From assembly GCA_009760885.1 (NCBI GenBank), contig CM019700.1:5360488-5424487 (forward strand): a stretch of 64,000 nucleotides of DNA. Direction: 5' to 3'. Below are positions 10,321 to 22,100 of this stretch, piece after piece. How positions within the stretch are numbered: the stretch's first letter is position 1; every line of letters begins with the position of its first letter. The position numbers and the translations under genes are program-made. The notes under the pieces are model-generated. The model had not been told where the DNA came from. It saw only the letters and a program-made list of their open reading frames with translations, and did not search any database. This stretch comes from Achatina immaculata. Its lineage: Eukaryota > Mollusca > Gastropoda > Stylommatophora > Achatinidae.

Positions 10321-10827
10321 CAGCCCATGTGCACTGTAATGTCAAAATACAAAGTACAAATTAAAGTTCTCATTAAAAAAAAATAAAATTTAGGAAAACA
10401 TACTTAAGTAACTATCATATTTTTAGCCTGTGCAGACTAAGAAGTAGCAGTTTTATTCTTCTTTGTGCAGCATATAAACTAGCATTCATGACTATGATGC
10501 TTACAGGGAAAACAGGCTGCGAACCTACACTGTTGGAAGAATCTGAGCACCCTATCTGCCCCACTATAGAAATCAAGCTGCATGTAACGCAAGTGATGTA
10601 CTCAAGTGGTGAAAAGGGAACAGGGCCCGTGCATGAGCAGGGGTGAGATGAGGAGTACAGCATGGGGGACCACTGATCTAGAAAGATGATAAATGCTACG
10701 TAAGTCAGGATTATAATTTACACACGTTACAAAAGTTAATCCATCACTCTTCACCATGGCTCTAAAGTGAACATTTTGTTTAATCTCTCCTGGAAAAAGT
10801 AGAGACAACCGGAATAACTTCAGAACA

Positions 10828-11516
10828 TTAATCTTCTCGCTTTCTTTTCAAGGGCGAAACAAAACTGGCCGAAGTACTTTTCGATGTGACATAACCATCA
10901 GATGCAATCTGGTTCTTGTATTCTTTGCTGACACTAGAAGACAGCTGCTGCGTTGGCAATGATCTCATCAGCATAAACACTGGAGACAGTTCAGCTGAAG
11001 GGCTTGTGTAATTCTGCAGTACTAGCGATGACCACTCAAATGTTGGCAAAATAGGAACACGTGACCAGTTCTGATGTTGGCATTCAGCATTCAATGATGG
11101 CTTTCGAAGCTGGTCATTCAGAGTATAATCTTCACAGTTTTGGCCTGACATGCTAAGCAAAACATCTATTATAGAAGATTCATCTGATTGTTTCATATTT
11201 TCAGTTTTTATATCTTCTCTTTCAAAACTTGCTTTGGCCGAATTAGATGAAACGTGATTTACAAAGCCATCAAGTTGTGCTGCCATATTTTCTCTCACAT
11301 GCTTTTGTTCAACAGAGTGAGGGGATGTAACAAGGAGACTGCAAAGATCGGGTCCCAGATCTGTCCGCTGCTGGCTGGCAACCCCACAGAAAAGGATTAT
11401 GGCTGCCTGAATAGACAGAACACGTTCATGGTTCTTGGCTCCTTCAAACACATTCCAGTAAACCGTGTGTTCCCAAATATGTTTTATGAAGCAGACTCTG
11501 CTCTTGTAGAGCTTGC
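10828..11516 (-). CDS. Zinc-finger gene, coding exon 2
   Basis: The exon begins after an acceptor with a T-rich tract (TTCCCACAG) and completes the finger (KLYKSRVCFIKHIWEH). It ends in KRKRED and TAA at 10830-10828. A minus-strand AATAAA candidate lies at 10457-10452. Confidence 0.75.
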
Positions 11517-13225
11517 CTGTGGGAAGAAAAGAAAAAAACAGGACATAAATACATACGTATATTAACAGCAGTCAAATTTCCAAGACTGTGAAATAGTTGA
11601 ATATTCACACAGGATTTTAGTGTGATAACAACTTCAGCTAGGGGTTTGACTATTCACACACCAGTTGCAAGTGTGCATGTCACATGGCCCTTGATCACAT
11701 GGAGCAACTTGTGACTGCACATCAAATCAGATCAGATAGTGCCATGCCAATAGGCATCAAGTTGACTGCTGTTTTCCTGCCAAGCCATGTAGTCAGGACA
11801 TCCAGGTCTTTCTGTCTTCTCCACCCTCTGTCTTTTGCCGTTTATCTTTTCAGTCATGACCAGTTTTTCAAGGTCTTCATGTCTGCTGATGTGTCCTTGA
11901 AACTTTGATTGTCTTTTTCTTATGTACAGCACTAATTTGAGTTACTCCTTTGCCTGCTGTATTATTTCTTCATTTGTCTTTCTGGCTGTCCATGGAATGT
12001 GAATTATCCTTCTTAAGAATCACATTTCAGTAATCTTTATTCTTTATCCTAATTGTTTATTCACAGTCCATGTTTCACTTGCATATAGCAGAATAGGTTT
12101 CAAACAGCATCTTAGAACTCTCTTACTGCCAATAGCAGTTTTTGATTTGTTAATGGCATGGAAACGAGAATTTTATCTTTTAAAATAAAAAAAAAAAACT
12201 AAATATGGTAACCCCAACTCAGTGTGTCAAAAGGTAGTGGATGTTTAATGTCCTCCGTATATAGAAGATACCTGTCAGTATGAATATGCCAAACTTAAAC
12301 AGCTTTCAAACATATGGTAAACATCTTATGCAATGCATCTTTCAATTAACATCAGAAAATGAATTCTGAAATGCTATTTTTGGACTGAGCCCATCCTACT
12401 CTGTAGAAATGAGTTATGAGCAGATCAACACAAGGATCACCAGAAGCGACAGAGAAGTGGTTTCTTATACGAAGGGCAGGGAATATCTTAACAAAAATAA
12501 ACGAAGAAAGGAACCTAATTAAATCCATAACAAAATGACGGTCATCACTAATTAGTCATGTAATAAGATGGGTAGGTCTTGAAGACATAATGACAGAAAA
12601 GATTAATTGGAAAGGAAGCAGTAGACACCCAAGAGAGAAAAAAAATCATGAACAGTCTTAAGTCTAGAACGATGTATAATAAAAGTTCATCAACTGAGCT
12701 GATAGAAAATATCACGGTCTTTGAGAAGCATGATGGCCAACGCCTGCCTACACGGCACCTACCAATGTGTAAATGCGTGCGAGAACAAAAACTTAGTACA
12801 TACATACTACCACTATTTGACATCTTTAAGGTTTGTTTTCGACGGGTGCACAATCGGTGGCTTAAAATATATAGTTTCTACCAAATAAACTCACCACAGA
12901 CAGAACAGTTGACTCCACCTTCGAAGCTGTCTTGGGCGGCCACAATTGTCTGTACATCCTGTATAGACAACACAGACGAGGCCTGTGTCTTCACATCGTT
13001 CTGCCTAATGGAGTCATGACGCAGTCGCTTTGGTCGTACAATGGAAAATTCACTTTCCTCGCTGCTCAAAGTTTCTTTGATGTTCTGCTTGTGGATATTT
13101 TCTTTTAATCCGGACTCTAGTGAATTAGTCGCTTTCTTTATCTTGAAATAGTCGTAGCAAGTCCGGCTCTGCTTTCTATCACATAACCTTACCGTTCGAG
13201 TTTTAGACTTTGCGCTACACTTCAT
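10828..13225 (-). CDS. Single C2H2 zinc-finger protein, complete two-exon gene
   Basis: Exons at 13225-12895 and 11516-10828 join to 340 codons (339 residues plus TAA). The donor reads GTGAGT and the acceptor is CCCACAG after a long pyrimidine tract; the phase-1 intron splits the Gly codon after the second zinc Cys. The only clear domain is one classical finger, C107-x2-C110-x12-H123-x3-H127, followed by an aromatic helix-like stretch (WEHTVYWNVFEG...VLSIQAAIIL). The N-terminus is basic (residues 1-31), with KRLR at 66-69, and the protein ends in the basic KRKRED, so a nuclear location is likely. The rest is low-complexity Ser/Asn/Gln sequence. I do not recognise the family by name; the finger with its W-x-x-H...YW extension looks conserved. 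A role in nucleic-acid or protein binding is inferred from the finger only. LINE pieces occupy the intron. Confidence 0.78.
11680..12180 (-). mobile_element. LINE fragment in the zinc-finger gene intron
   Basis: The minus strand reads RQSKFQGHISRHEDLEKLV and KINGKRQRVEKT, the post-RT 'F-GH-x-R' region of RTE-like ORFs. It is frameshifted and 5'-truncated. Confidence 0.6.
12380..12650 (+). mobile_element. LINE fragment, opposite orientation
   Basis: The plus strand reads LISHVIRWVGLEDIMTEKI, again the C-terminal part of an RTE-like ORF. It lies in the same intron as the previous fragment. Confidence 0.5.
12895..13225 (-). CDS. Zinc-finger gene, coding exon 1
   Basis: The ATG at 13225-13223 opens 110 full codons plus one base. 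Translation starts MKCSAKSKTRTVRLCDRK and ends in NCSVC plus the first base of Gly. The minus-strand donor is TGTG|GTGAGT. Confidence 0.75.
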
Positions 13226-13379
13226 ATTTACTCCGTCGCTTCAGGTGAAATATAAACGTCCTACATAATAATCTAACATTGTTAGACAGCTAACGATATT
13301 CATGAAGCACAAACACTTTCTAATAATAAACATTTACTAAATGTTTAAGCATCGGCCGCTTTAAATCTTCCTTTCTTCT

Positions 13380-13520
13380 CAGTCTTACAACTCTAAAGAA
13401 AACATGGCTTCGTCTTTGAACTTCAGTTAAGACCAATCAGAAACGTAAACACCAGATACGGCGGGAATAGTATCGTGTAAGTTCGCGCGTTTTCTTTCGG
13501 TTGCGTCGTGAATCAATAAT
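13380..13520 (-). promoter_or_regulatory. Candidate promoter of the zinc-finger gene
   Basis: Just upstream of the ATG lies a locally CpG-containing stretch ('gttcgcgcg', 'ttgcgtcgtg') with a CCAAT box (13433-13437) and AACATGGC near 13401, similar to a YY1 site. No TATA box is evident. It is a candidate only. Confidence 0.35.
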
Positions 13521-14359
13521 CTCGGTTTCAATGGATATTTGTTTAGTTTCTTGTGTTTATAACTGTCCATGAAAACAAATAAAGCAATAGAATACAGTTT
13601 GTATAATGTTTCTTCTAGTCAAAAGCGATGATTCCGAAGCAAGTATGAATCAACAACACCATGGATGCACTGTTAAAGTCATCCTGAGTACCGTTATTTT
13701 CAAACAGCGTAGCAGTTTTCAGAATTCTGAATGTCACTACACATCAAAACTGCCATTTATGTTATGTTATATTTTTATTTACACAAGTCAACAATATATC
13801 CTAGGAATATGACAGGCACTTGACATTTATGGTGTTAATTTCTCTTTTGCTAAGCATCGACCCACAGCTATGTTATATGAATATGACGTTTGTGGAGTAA
13901 ATGCACTGGGTGCTTTAGCTTCCGTAACGGTGAAATCATACTTTGATCTAATTCAGAGCTGTTCGACTGGTGAGATTGTGAAAATGTAATTTATTTGATT
14001 AAAATTAACAGGTTTTTTTTCTTCAAAACATGTAAAAAAATGTAAAGACCCGAAAAGCTAATTAATACAGTCAACTCACATTTACTTCATAATTGTCACT
14101 TCCCCCCCCCCCCCCCTCAATTTTATGTAAGCTGGCAAAAATTAGCTGATTTAGATGCAAACTGCCACTCAGTCTCCACATACAGTTGTCATTCTTGAGG
14201 CCACAAGGTCTAATTCGTGAACTAAATAAGTCGTATTTCTCTTCTTTCGTAATCTGGAAATGCATCATATCTATTTTTAACTCCAGTGTTGAAGTTCTCT
14301 CTTTTAAAAAAAATTTCTTTATATTTTCCTAACGTATCTATATTTAGCTCATCTGATCA
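13521..14359. other. Intergenic stretch with a C15 run
   Basis: No gene is recognised. A run of 15 C occupies 14102-14116. Confidence 0.4.
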
Positions 14360-14482
14360 TTATTTTATGGATGCATCAGCAGCAAGCCATCTTTCTCACA
14401 ACCGAGAGGCTTTACAGGAGTGCTGTTAGGGAGGCAAATCTCCGCAAGGGACATGCAAATAAATGAATGAATGAATAAATGA
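14360..14482 (+). mobile_element. LINE family C, 3' end with TGAA tail
   Basis: The block 'atgcatcagcagcaag' to 'aagggacatgcaaat' is followed by (TGAA)n. This copy shows the family C tail clearly. Confidence 0.75.
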
Positions 14483-14849
14483 TCATTATTTTAACAGTCT
14501 TCAGTTTTAACCTTAACTTTGCTATTACTGTGGTCACCGTGACAGTACTACTTTAGCTAGCTGGAGAGGATTTCTTAATTTTCTACTGATAAGAATATAA
14601 ATCTGTCTGGTGTCAGATCTTATTGTCTGAACGGTCTTAGAGGGCGTTGCTGGTACCATGTATTTTAATTTATTGTGACTTTTTGTCCATTCGACCTGTT
14701 TGTCTCCTTTGTCATTATGCTTTCAAAGACCGTAACCTCCTGCTACCTGACACTCAACTTTAGCTCTGAAATCCTTCACTACAATTAGTTGGATTGTTTG
14801 CATTGTCTCATTGCACTGTCCAAATGATCATTAGATTTCTTCAGATCCT

Positions 14850-15195
14850 GTTCTAAGCTATCTGTTGGAATTACAATTGGAGGCCATAGTATCAACAACC
14901 CGAGATATGCAAATGACACAGTTCTAATAGCAGAAAATAAAAACAGTCTCTATAAACTTGTGAATAAGATTATTGAAAATAACAATAAAAGAGGTTTTGA
15001 GCTAAAAACAACAACAAGATAGAAACAATGGTAATGTCAAAAATAGTAAACATACCAAGGTGCAATGTCCTTTCAAACAAGAAGATACAGACACAAGTAA
15101 ATAAATTCATTTCGCTCAGAACAACAGTAACAGCTGATGACAAGTGCACAAATGAAATAAAATCAGGAATATATAAGGCAACAGCAGCTTTTTAA
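14850..15195 (+). mobile_element. LINE RT fragment, catalytic box mutated
   Basis: The plus strand reads RYANDTVLIAENKNSLYKLV and later SLRTTVTADDKCTNEIKSGI. These match the RT palm motif (R-Y-A-D-D-T-V-L) and the 'YLGT-x-T-x-DGKC' block. The first catalytic Asp of YADD is Asn, and stops are present, so the copy is dead. Confidence 0.65.
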
Positions 15196-16061
15196 TGACC
15201 AAATAGCATAGAAAAAGAAAAGCACCTGAACTGTTTAGAAACACCAAGGACTGCATGAGATAGAGAAGCATGATTGCCAGTACTGTCTGGCACAGCACAT
15301 AATAATATCTTTTCTGATTAAAGTACAAATCTAGAGTTTGAAAATTTTGTATGTATTTATATATAACGCTAGTCGTGAGCAACAGCAGCTGCATCTTCAT
15401 GACCTGAAATTTAAAATTTTCAAAAGTTATTCTACTCGCAGCAGAATGCAGCTTACTTTCTATATTCAGAATAATGAGGGAAAAAAGTACATAATAAAAA
15501 TTTAGTTTCAAAACGACAGTTAAATACAAAAACCCTACATGATACAACCAAATCTTGGCTGTGGTATGGATCATTCTTTTCTTTACAAAAAATTTGTATG
15601 GTAAGATAAAAGTTTCTAAAAGCTTCTGAGACCACGGAAATTCATATCTGAAACTGGCTTGGTCATCTGAGAAAGAATATAAAGAAAAAAGAAAGTAAAC
15701 TTTCGAGATGTAACGTTTAAATTGATCTGGTTCATTAAACATGTACTGTGTACAGCCAATAGAAGAGTGTAAATAAAGCTGTACAAAGAACAGCAATGTA
15801 TCCGTATAACAGTATATTATTGATGAGAGAGTATATGGCAATATGCTTTGAGAACCTCTGACTTGAATACTGCGGAACTAACACACTCGAAAGCGGAACT
15901 CATCATTCTTTTCAAGAAGTTTTAAACATGTCCTACTTATATACTTAAAATTTATAAATATGATTCCTTATGCCAGTCTTGCAGAAACGTTTTATTGCGA
16001 CCCTAGCTAGATACGAAGATTTCGTAGCGGTGACTTTACATGTCGACGTATGACAACAAAT

Positions 16062-16101
16062 ATGGAGGGCGTGTTACTGAAGTGGACCAATTATCTATCA
16101 G
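16062..16101 (+). CDS. PLEKHA8: PLEKHA8 exon 1
   Basis: The exon encodes residues 1-13 and the first base of Gly14, ending CAG|GTGACA. It holds the membrane-wedge loop start and Lys7 of the PH domain. Intron 1 is about 9.3 kb. Confidence 0.9.
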
Positions 16102-19100
16102 GTGACAATGCCCTGTGTCACTGCTTCTTGAAATATGGTTGATTAAATTTCAGATTAAGTTGTTACTCATAATTTGAACAGCAGGCTTGCTTTCTGTTTC
16201 TTGCCAGCTGCAAGATTTGGTATATTTTCCCAGTATGTCTACCCAGCCCCTATTTGTCCCAATAACTTAATATATTGATACAGAGACTAGTGTAGGTGAG
16301 TGCGTTGCTGAGATTAATATCGTGCATTTCCTCAAATGGCTGGCTCTTAAAAATGCAATGTTTGCATTGGTACATTGGTAACTGAATCTAAGATCTAGCA
16401 AGTTATAGCGAAAACTAGAACGGGAAAAAGAACATTTTGCTTAGCAGTATAATAGGTGTACATCCATCGACATACTGCTAGAAAACTGTTCCCATTTAGC
16501 CAGAACAAAAGTGATGAGGAAAGTAGTAGATCTCGTTTTTGCTGTGATATACTTATTTAACATTTTTATGTTACTACATTTGCCAATAAAAAACTACAAA
16601 CAAGACCTAACCATAGAAAATAAATGACAGACCAAAGAGCTGAAATAATACAAGCAGTAATTCATTTGCATGTTCCTTGCAAAACTTTGTCTTCCTAACA
16701 GCTCTCCTGTAGGCCTCTCGGTTGTGAGCAAGATGCCCTGTTGCTGATGCACCCATTTCCAGATTATCAACGATGTCTTGAACCCATCTTCGCCTTGGTT
16801 TTCCTATCTTTCTTTCTCCTATTATGTACCCTTCCATAATGGTCTTCTTTAAATTCTCATGACGTTTATTGTGTCCAAAATATTTAAGCTTTCTCTGTTT
16901 AATCCTCTTTACTAGCCAGCCAACTTCAATATTAAGTTCTTGTAGAATGGATATATTTGTTCTTTTTTGTATCCATGATATTTGAAGAGCTCTTCTGTAG
17001 CATTTACATTCAAAGGCATTTATGTGTTTCTCAGTTGTTTTGTTAAGTGTCCAGGTCTCACAGGCATATGTTTTGATGGGAAAGATGTATGCCCTTAAAA
17101 ATCTTATTTTTGTAATTCTGCCTGTTCCTCTCCACAGCTTCTTTAGTTGTTTTACTTTCTGAAGAGCGATAGATGTCCTCCTTTTAATTTCCCTAATTGT
17201 ATCTCCATTATTAGTTAGTAATGATCCAAGATATTCAAAACCTTCAGCCTCTTCCAGTTTTTCCTCATTGATACATATTTCAGCTGCCTTATTTGTTTTG
17301 TCAGTTGTCATCAATTTAGTTTTCTCACATTAAGATAGAAGTTTTGCTCTTCACTATTCTTACAGACTGACATAATTAGTTTTTCCATTCCTTTTTATGC
17401 TGTGGACAGTAATACTGTGTCATCAGCATATCTAATCTCTGGTATTTCATAACCTCCAGTTGTCATGGCATCGTAATATTCTACATCTTCTCTAATATTC
17501 CTCATTCTTAAACATACCAGGAAACCCTAACAGCAATATAAAAAAGGTCAGATAGAAAAAAAGATCTGGTGGTGAGTCTCCCCAGGGCAGATAGATCTGA
17601 TACAAGCAGACATTCATATAATTAGATTTTTTTTAAAAAAAGGTGGGGGGGGGGAAACAAGGAATAGGCCGGTTTATGCTTATCTCAATTGTATTCTACC
17701 TGAAAAGGCTTTGCACACTTCAAAAAGCGAGCAGTAAAGCTTATAGATGACAAACATGCAGCACGTATTACAAATAAGGACAAACATCTTGATATTCTAC
17801 CCCTCAAGAAGGGATTTCTTTTCAACAAGGCCAGGGTAATTCAAAAATTCTACCGCGCAATGCTCCACCCTGTCTGTGGTCGTCGTTCAAATCCAACCCG
17901 AAACACAGTCAAAGCTTAAGAAATTGTATTCTCCCAAAAACTAAGGCTTGACATATTTAAAAAAAGCTTTTCATACTCAGCTGCCCACCTTTGGAAGCCC
18001 CTACAAATTCATGTGAAACTTATAAGTAATATACGTTCTTATAATTTTAAACTTTGTCAGCATCTGTTTGATATGGACTATATGCCTCCCTAAGCATAGT
18101 CTAAAGTAGTTTAAAGTATGGCTTGATTGTTGTAATTTTTAACAGCTTTTCTATAAATTTTAGTTTTGAATGAATGTAAGAATGCAAGTTTATTTTATGC
18201 TGTGGCATAAATCAAAGTGCACAGTTTGTGGACAAGAGATAAGTTTATTATTTATTTATATAATCATTTAATGTGTCTTCATGATTATTATGCTCATTAA
18301 CAAATGCTGAATGATTGTGACTGAGTGAAAGCTGTATGATGAAGGGCAGAATGTTAGATGGGCCTGCATGCCCAATTCTTAACCCTTTGAAAATAAAGTA
18401 TGTTTGTTCATTTGTTTGTTCTATATTCAACCTGAGAAGGATTTTGGTTACATTATGTTGCCACTGTATTCCTTTCAAAGGGTTTCTAGAGATTTTGGTT
18501 ACATTGTGTTGCCACTGTATTCCTTTCAAAGGGTTTATAGGGATTTTGATTGCATTGTGTTGCCACTGTATTTCTTTCAAAGGGTTTCTAGGAATTTTGA
18601 TTGCATTGTGTTGCCACTGTATTTCTTTCAAAGGGTTTCTAAGGATTTTGATTGCATTGTGTTGCCACTGTATTTCTTTCAAAGGATTTCTAGGGATTTT
18701 GATTGCATTGTATTGCCATTGTATTCCTTTCAAAGGGTTTCTAAGGATTTTGATTGCATTGTGTTGCCACTGTATTTCTTTCAAAGGGTTTCTAGGAATT
18801 TTGATTGCATTGTGTTGCCACTGTATTTCTTTCAAAGGGTTTCTAGTAATTTTGGTTCCATCTTGTTGCCATTGTATTCCTTTCAAAGGGTTTCTAGTGA
18901 TTTTGGTTCCATCGTGTTGCCATTGTTTTCCTTTCAAAGGGTTTCTGGGGATTTTGTTTCCATCTTGTTGCCATTGTATTCCTTTCAAAGGGTTTATAGG
19001 GATTTTGATTGCATTATGTTGCCACTTTATTTCTTTCAAAGGGTTTATAGGAATTTTGATTGCATTGTGTTGCCACTGTATTTCTTTCAAAGGGTTTCTA

Positions 19101-22100
19101 AAGATTTTGATTGCATTGTGTTGCCACTGTATTCCTTTCAAAGGGTTTCTAGGGATTTTGGTTCCATCTTGTTGCCAGTGTATTCCTTTCAAAGGGTTTC
19201 TAGGGATTTTGGTTCCACCGTGTTGCCATTGTTTTCCTTTCAAAGGGTTTCTGGGGATTTTGTTTCCATCTTGTTGCCATTGTATTCCTTTCAAAGGGTT
19301 TATAGGGATTTTGATTGCATTGTGTTGCCACTGTATTTCTTTCAAAGGGTTTCTAGTAATTTTGATTGCATTGTGTTGCCACTGTATTTCTTTCAAAGGG
19401 TTTCTAAGGATTTTGATTGCATTGTGTTGCCACTGTATTCCTTTCAAAGGGTTTCTAGGAATTTTGATTGCATTGTGTTGCCACTGTATTCTTTTCAAAG
19501 GGTTTATAGGGATTTTGGTTCCATCTTGTTGCTATTGTATTCCTTTCAAAGGGTTTCTATGGATTTTGGTTCCATCGTGTTGCCATTGTATTCCTTTCAA
19601 AGGGTTTCTGGGGATTTTGTTTCCATCTTGTTGCCATTGTATTCCTTTCAAAGGGTTTATAGGGATTTTGATTGCATTATGTTGCCACTATATTCCTTTC
19701 AAAGGGTTTCTAAGGATTTTGATTGCATTGTGTTGCCACTTATTTCTTTCAAAGGGTTTCTAGGGATTTTGGTTCCATCGTGTTGCTATTGTATTCTTTT
19801 CAAAGGGTTTCTAGGAATTTTGATTGCATTGTGTTGCCACTGTATTTCTTTCAAAGGGTTTCTAGGGATTTTGGTTCCATCTTGTTGCCTTTGTTTTCCT
19901 TTCAAAGGGTTTCTAGTGATTTTGGTTCCATCTTGTTGCCATTGTATTCCTTTCAAAGGGGTTCTAGTGATTTTGGTTCCATCTTGTTGCCATTGTTTTC
20001 CTTTCAAAGGGTTTCTTTATTTTTAGGACCGGGTTTGCCTTCCCACTGTGATCATTCTTCATTCAGCCACAACTTTCTGTTCCCAGGGGAGCATCAGTGT
20101 GAGGTAGAATAGAATCCTGGTCAACTTTGGTTCACTGATCTTGATGCAAGCAGTCAGCTGTGGCTTGCTGACTACTGTCTTATTTGGCCTGAATACTGCA
20201 TCTTCACACTGTTATATGTTCTGAAAAGACTGTATTTCACACTCATTTTTATGTTTTGAAAAGACTCTATTTCACACTCATTTTTATGTTCTGAAAAGAC
20301 TCTATTTCACACTCATTTTTATGTTCTGAAAAGACTCTATTTCACACTCATTTTTATGCTCTGAAAAGACTCCATTAAACACTCATTTTTATGTTTTGAA
20401 AAGACTGCATTTCACACTCATTTGTATATTCTGAAAGGGCTCCATTTCACACTCTGTGTTCTGAAAAGAGTCCATTTCACACTCATTTGTTTGTTCTGAA
20501 AAGACTCCATTTCACACTCATTTGTTTGTTCTGAAAAGACTCCATTTCACACTCATTTGTTTGTTCTGAAAAGACTCCATTTCACACTCATTTGTTTGTT
20601 CTGAAAAGACTCCATTTCACACTCATTTGTTTGTTCTGAAAAGACTCCATTTCACACTCATTTGTTTGTTCTGAAAAGACTCCATTTCACACTCATTTGT
20701 ATGTTCTGAAAAGACTCCATTTCACACTCATTTGTATGTTCTGAAAAGACTCCATTTCACACTCATTTGTATGTTCTGAAAAGACTCCATTTCACACTCA
20801 TTTGTATGTTCTGAAAAGACTCCATTTCACACTCATTTGTATGTTCTGAAAAGACTCCATTTCACACTCTGTTATATGTTCTGAAAAGACTCCAGCACTA
20901 TTTCTAGAACAATCACATGACAGACCAGACATCTAAAGAAAAGAAAGAAACAGAGAGAACAAGAACAAAGAACAGCTGTAACTATGAAGAACACCATATA
21001 TTATTATTACAAGTAGCTGTTGCAGACTTTTGAGAGGTGGAGAGAATCTTTTGCTGCTTTGTGAAATTCTACAAAGTGTATTGGACATCAACTGCTTTGT
21101 CAATCAGTGCCAAAGGGCATGGATGGATGGGTTGAATAGTAAATTTGAAAAATATAAATGAAGTGGGAAAATGGTCCTCTTAGAGTACCAGAAGGATATC
21201 CAGAATGGAGCCTATCAGAGGTACATACTTGAGTTTATCTATTCGGAGAGGTACATACTTGAGTTTATCTACTCAGTGAGGTACATACTTGAGTTTATTC
21301 CTTTCAAAGGGTTTATAGGGATTTTGATTGCATTGTGTTGCCACTGTATTTCTTTCAAAGGGTTTCTAGGAATTTTGATTGCATTGTGTTGCCACTGTAT
21401 TTCTTTCAAAGGGTTTCTAAAGATTTTGATTGCATTGTGTTGCCACTGTATTCCTTTCAAAGGGTTTCTAGGGATTTTGGTTCCATCTTGTTGCCAGTGT
21501 ATTCCTTTCAAAGGGTTTCTAGGGATTTTGGTTCCACCGTGTTGCCATTGTTTTCCTTTCAAAGGGTTTCTGGGGATTTTGTTTCCATCTTGTTGCCATT
21601 GTATTCCTTTCAAAGGGTTTATAGGGATTTTGATTGCATTGTGTTGCCACTGTATTTCTTTCAAAGGGTTTCTAGTAATTTTGATTGCATTGTGTTGCCA
21701 CTGTATTTCTTTCAAAGGGTTTCTAAGGATTTTGATTGCATTGTGTTGCCACTGTATTCCTTTCAAAGGGTTTCTAGGAATTTTGATTGCATTGTGTTGC
21801 CACTGTATTTCTTTCAAAGGGTTTATAGGGATTTTGGTTCCATCTTGTTGCTATTGTATTCCTTTCAAAGGGTTTCTATGGATTTTGGTTCCATCGTGTT
21901 GCCATTGTATTCCTTTCAAAGGGTTTCTGGGGATTTTGTTTCCATCTTGTTGCCATTGTATTCCTTTCAAAGGGTTTATAGGGATTTTGATTGCATTATG
22001 TTGCCACTATATTCCTTTCAAAGGGTTTCTAAGGATTTTGATTGCATTGTGTTGCCACTTATTTCTTTCAAAGGGTTTCTAGGGATTTTGGTTCCATCGT

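Larger units (their letters stand above)
18978..21296. repeat. 2,319-bp tandem segmental duplication, copy 1
   Basis: This block (part of the 51-bp array, spacer, 35-bp array, spacer and first three 30-bp units) is repeated at 21297-23615 at a fixed offset of 2,319 bp. The junction at about 21297 fuses 'cttgagttta' of the 30-bp array to 'ttcctttcaaagggtttata' of the 51-bp array over a few shared bases. Confidence 0.93.

Noticed and set aside
16050..16061. Upstream in-frame ATG as the PLEKHA8 start
   Set aside because: It would add four residues, but it has a poor Kozak context; the ATG at 16062 has A at -3 and G at +4 and gives the N-terminus typical of the family.
18248..20026. Long periodic open frames (416-540 codons) on both strands as possible repeat proteins
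   Set aside because: They coincide with the 51-bp minisatellite, whose unit length is a multiple of three; several frames are open at once and no start context or splice sites fit a gene.
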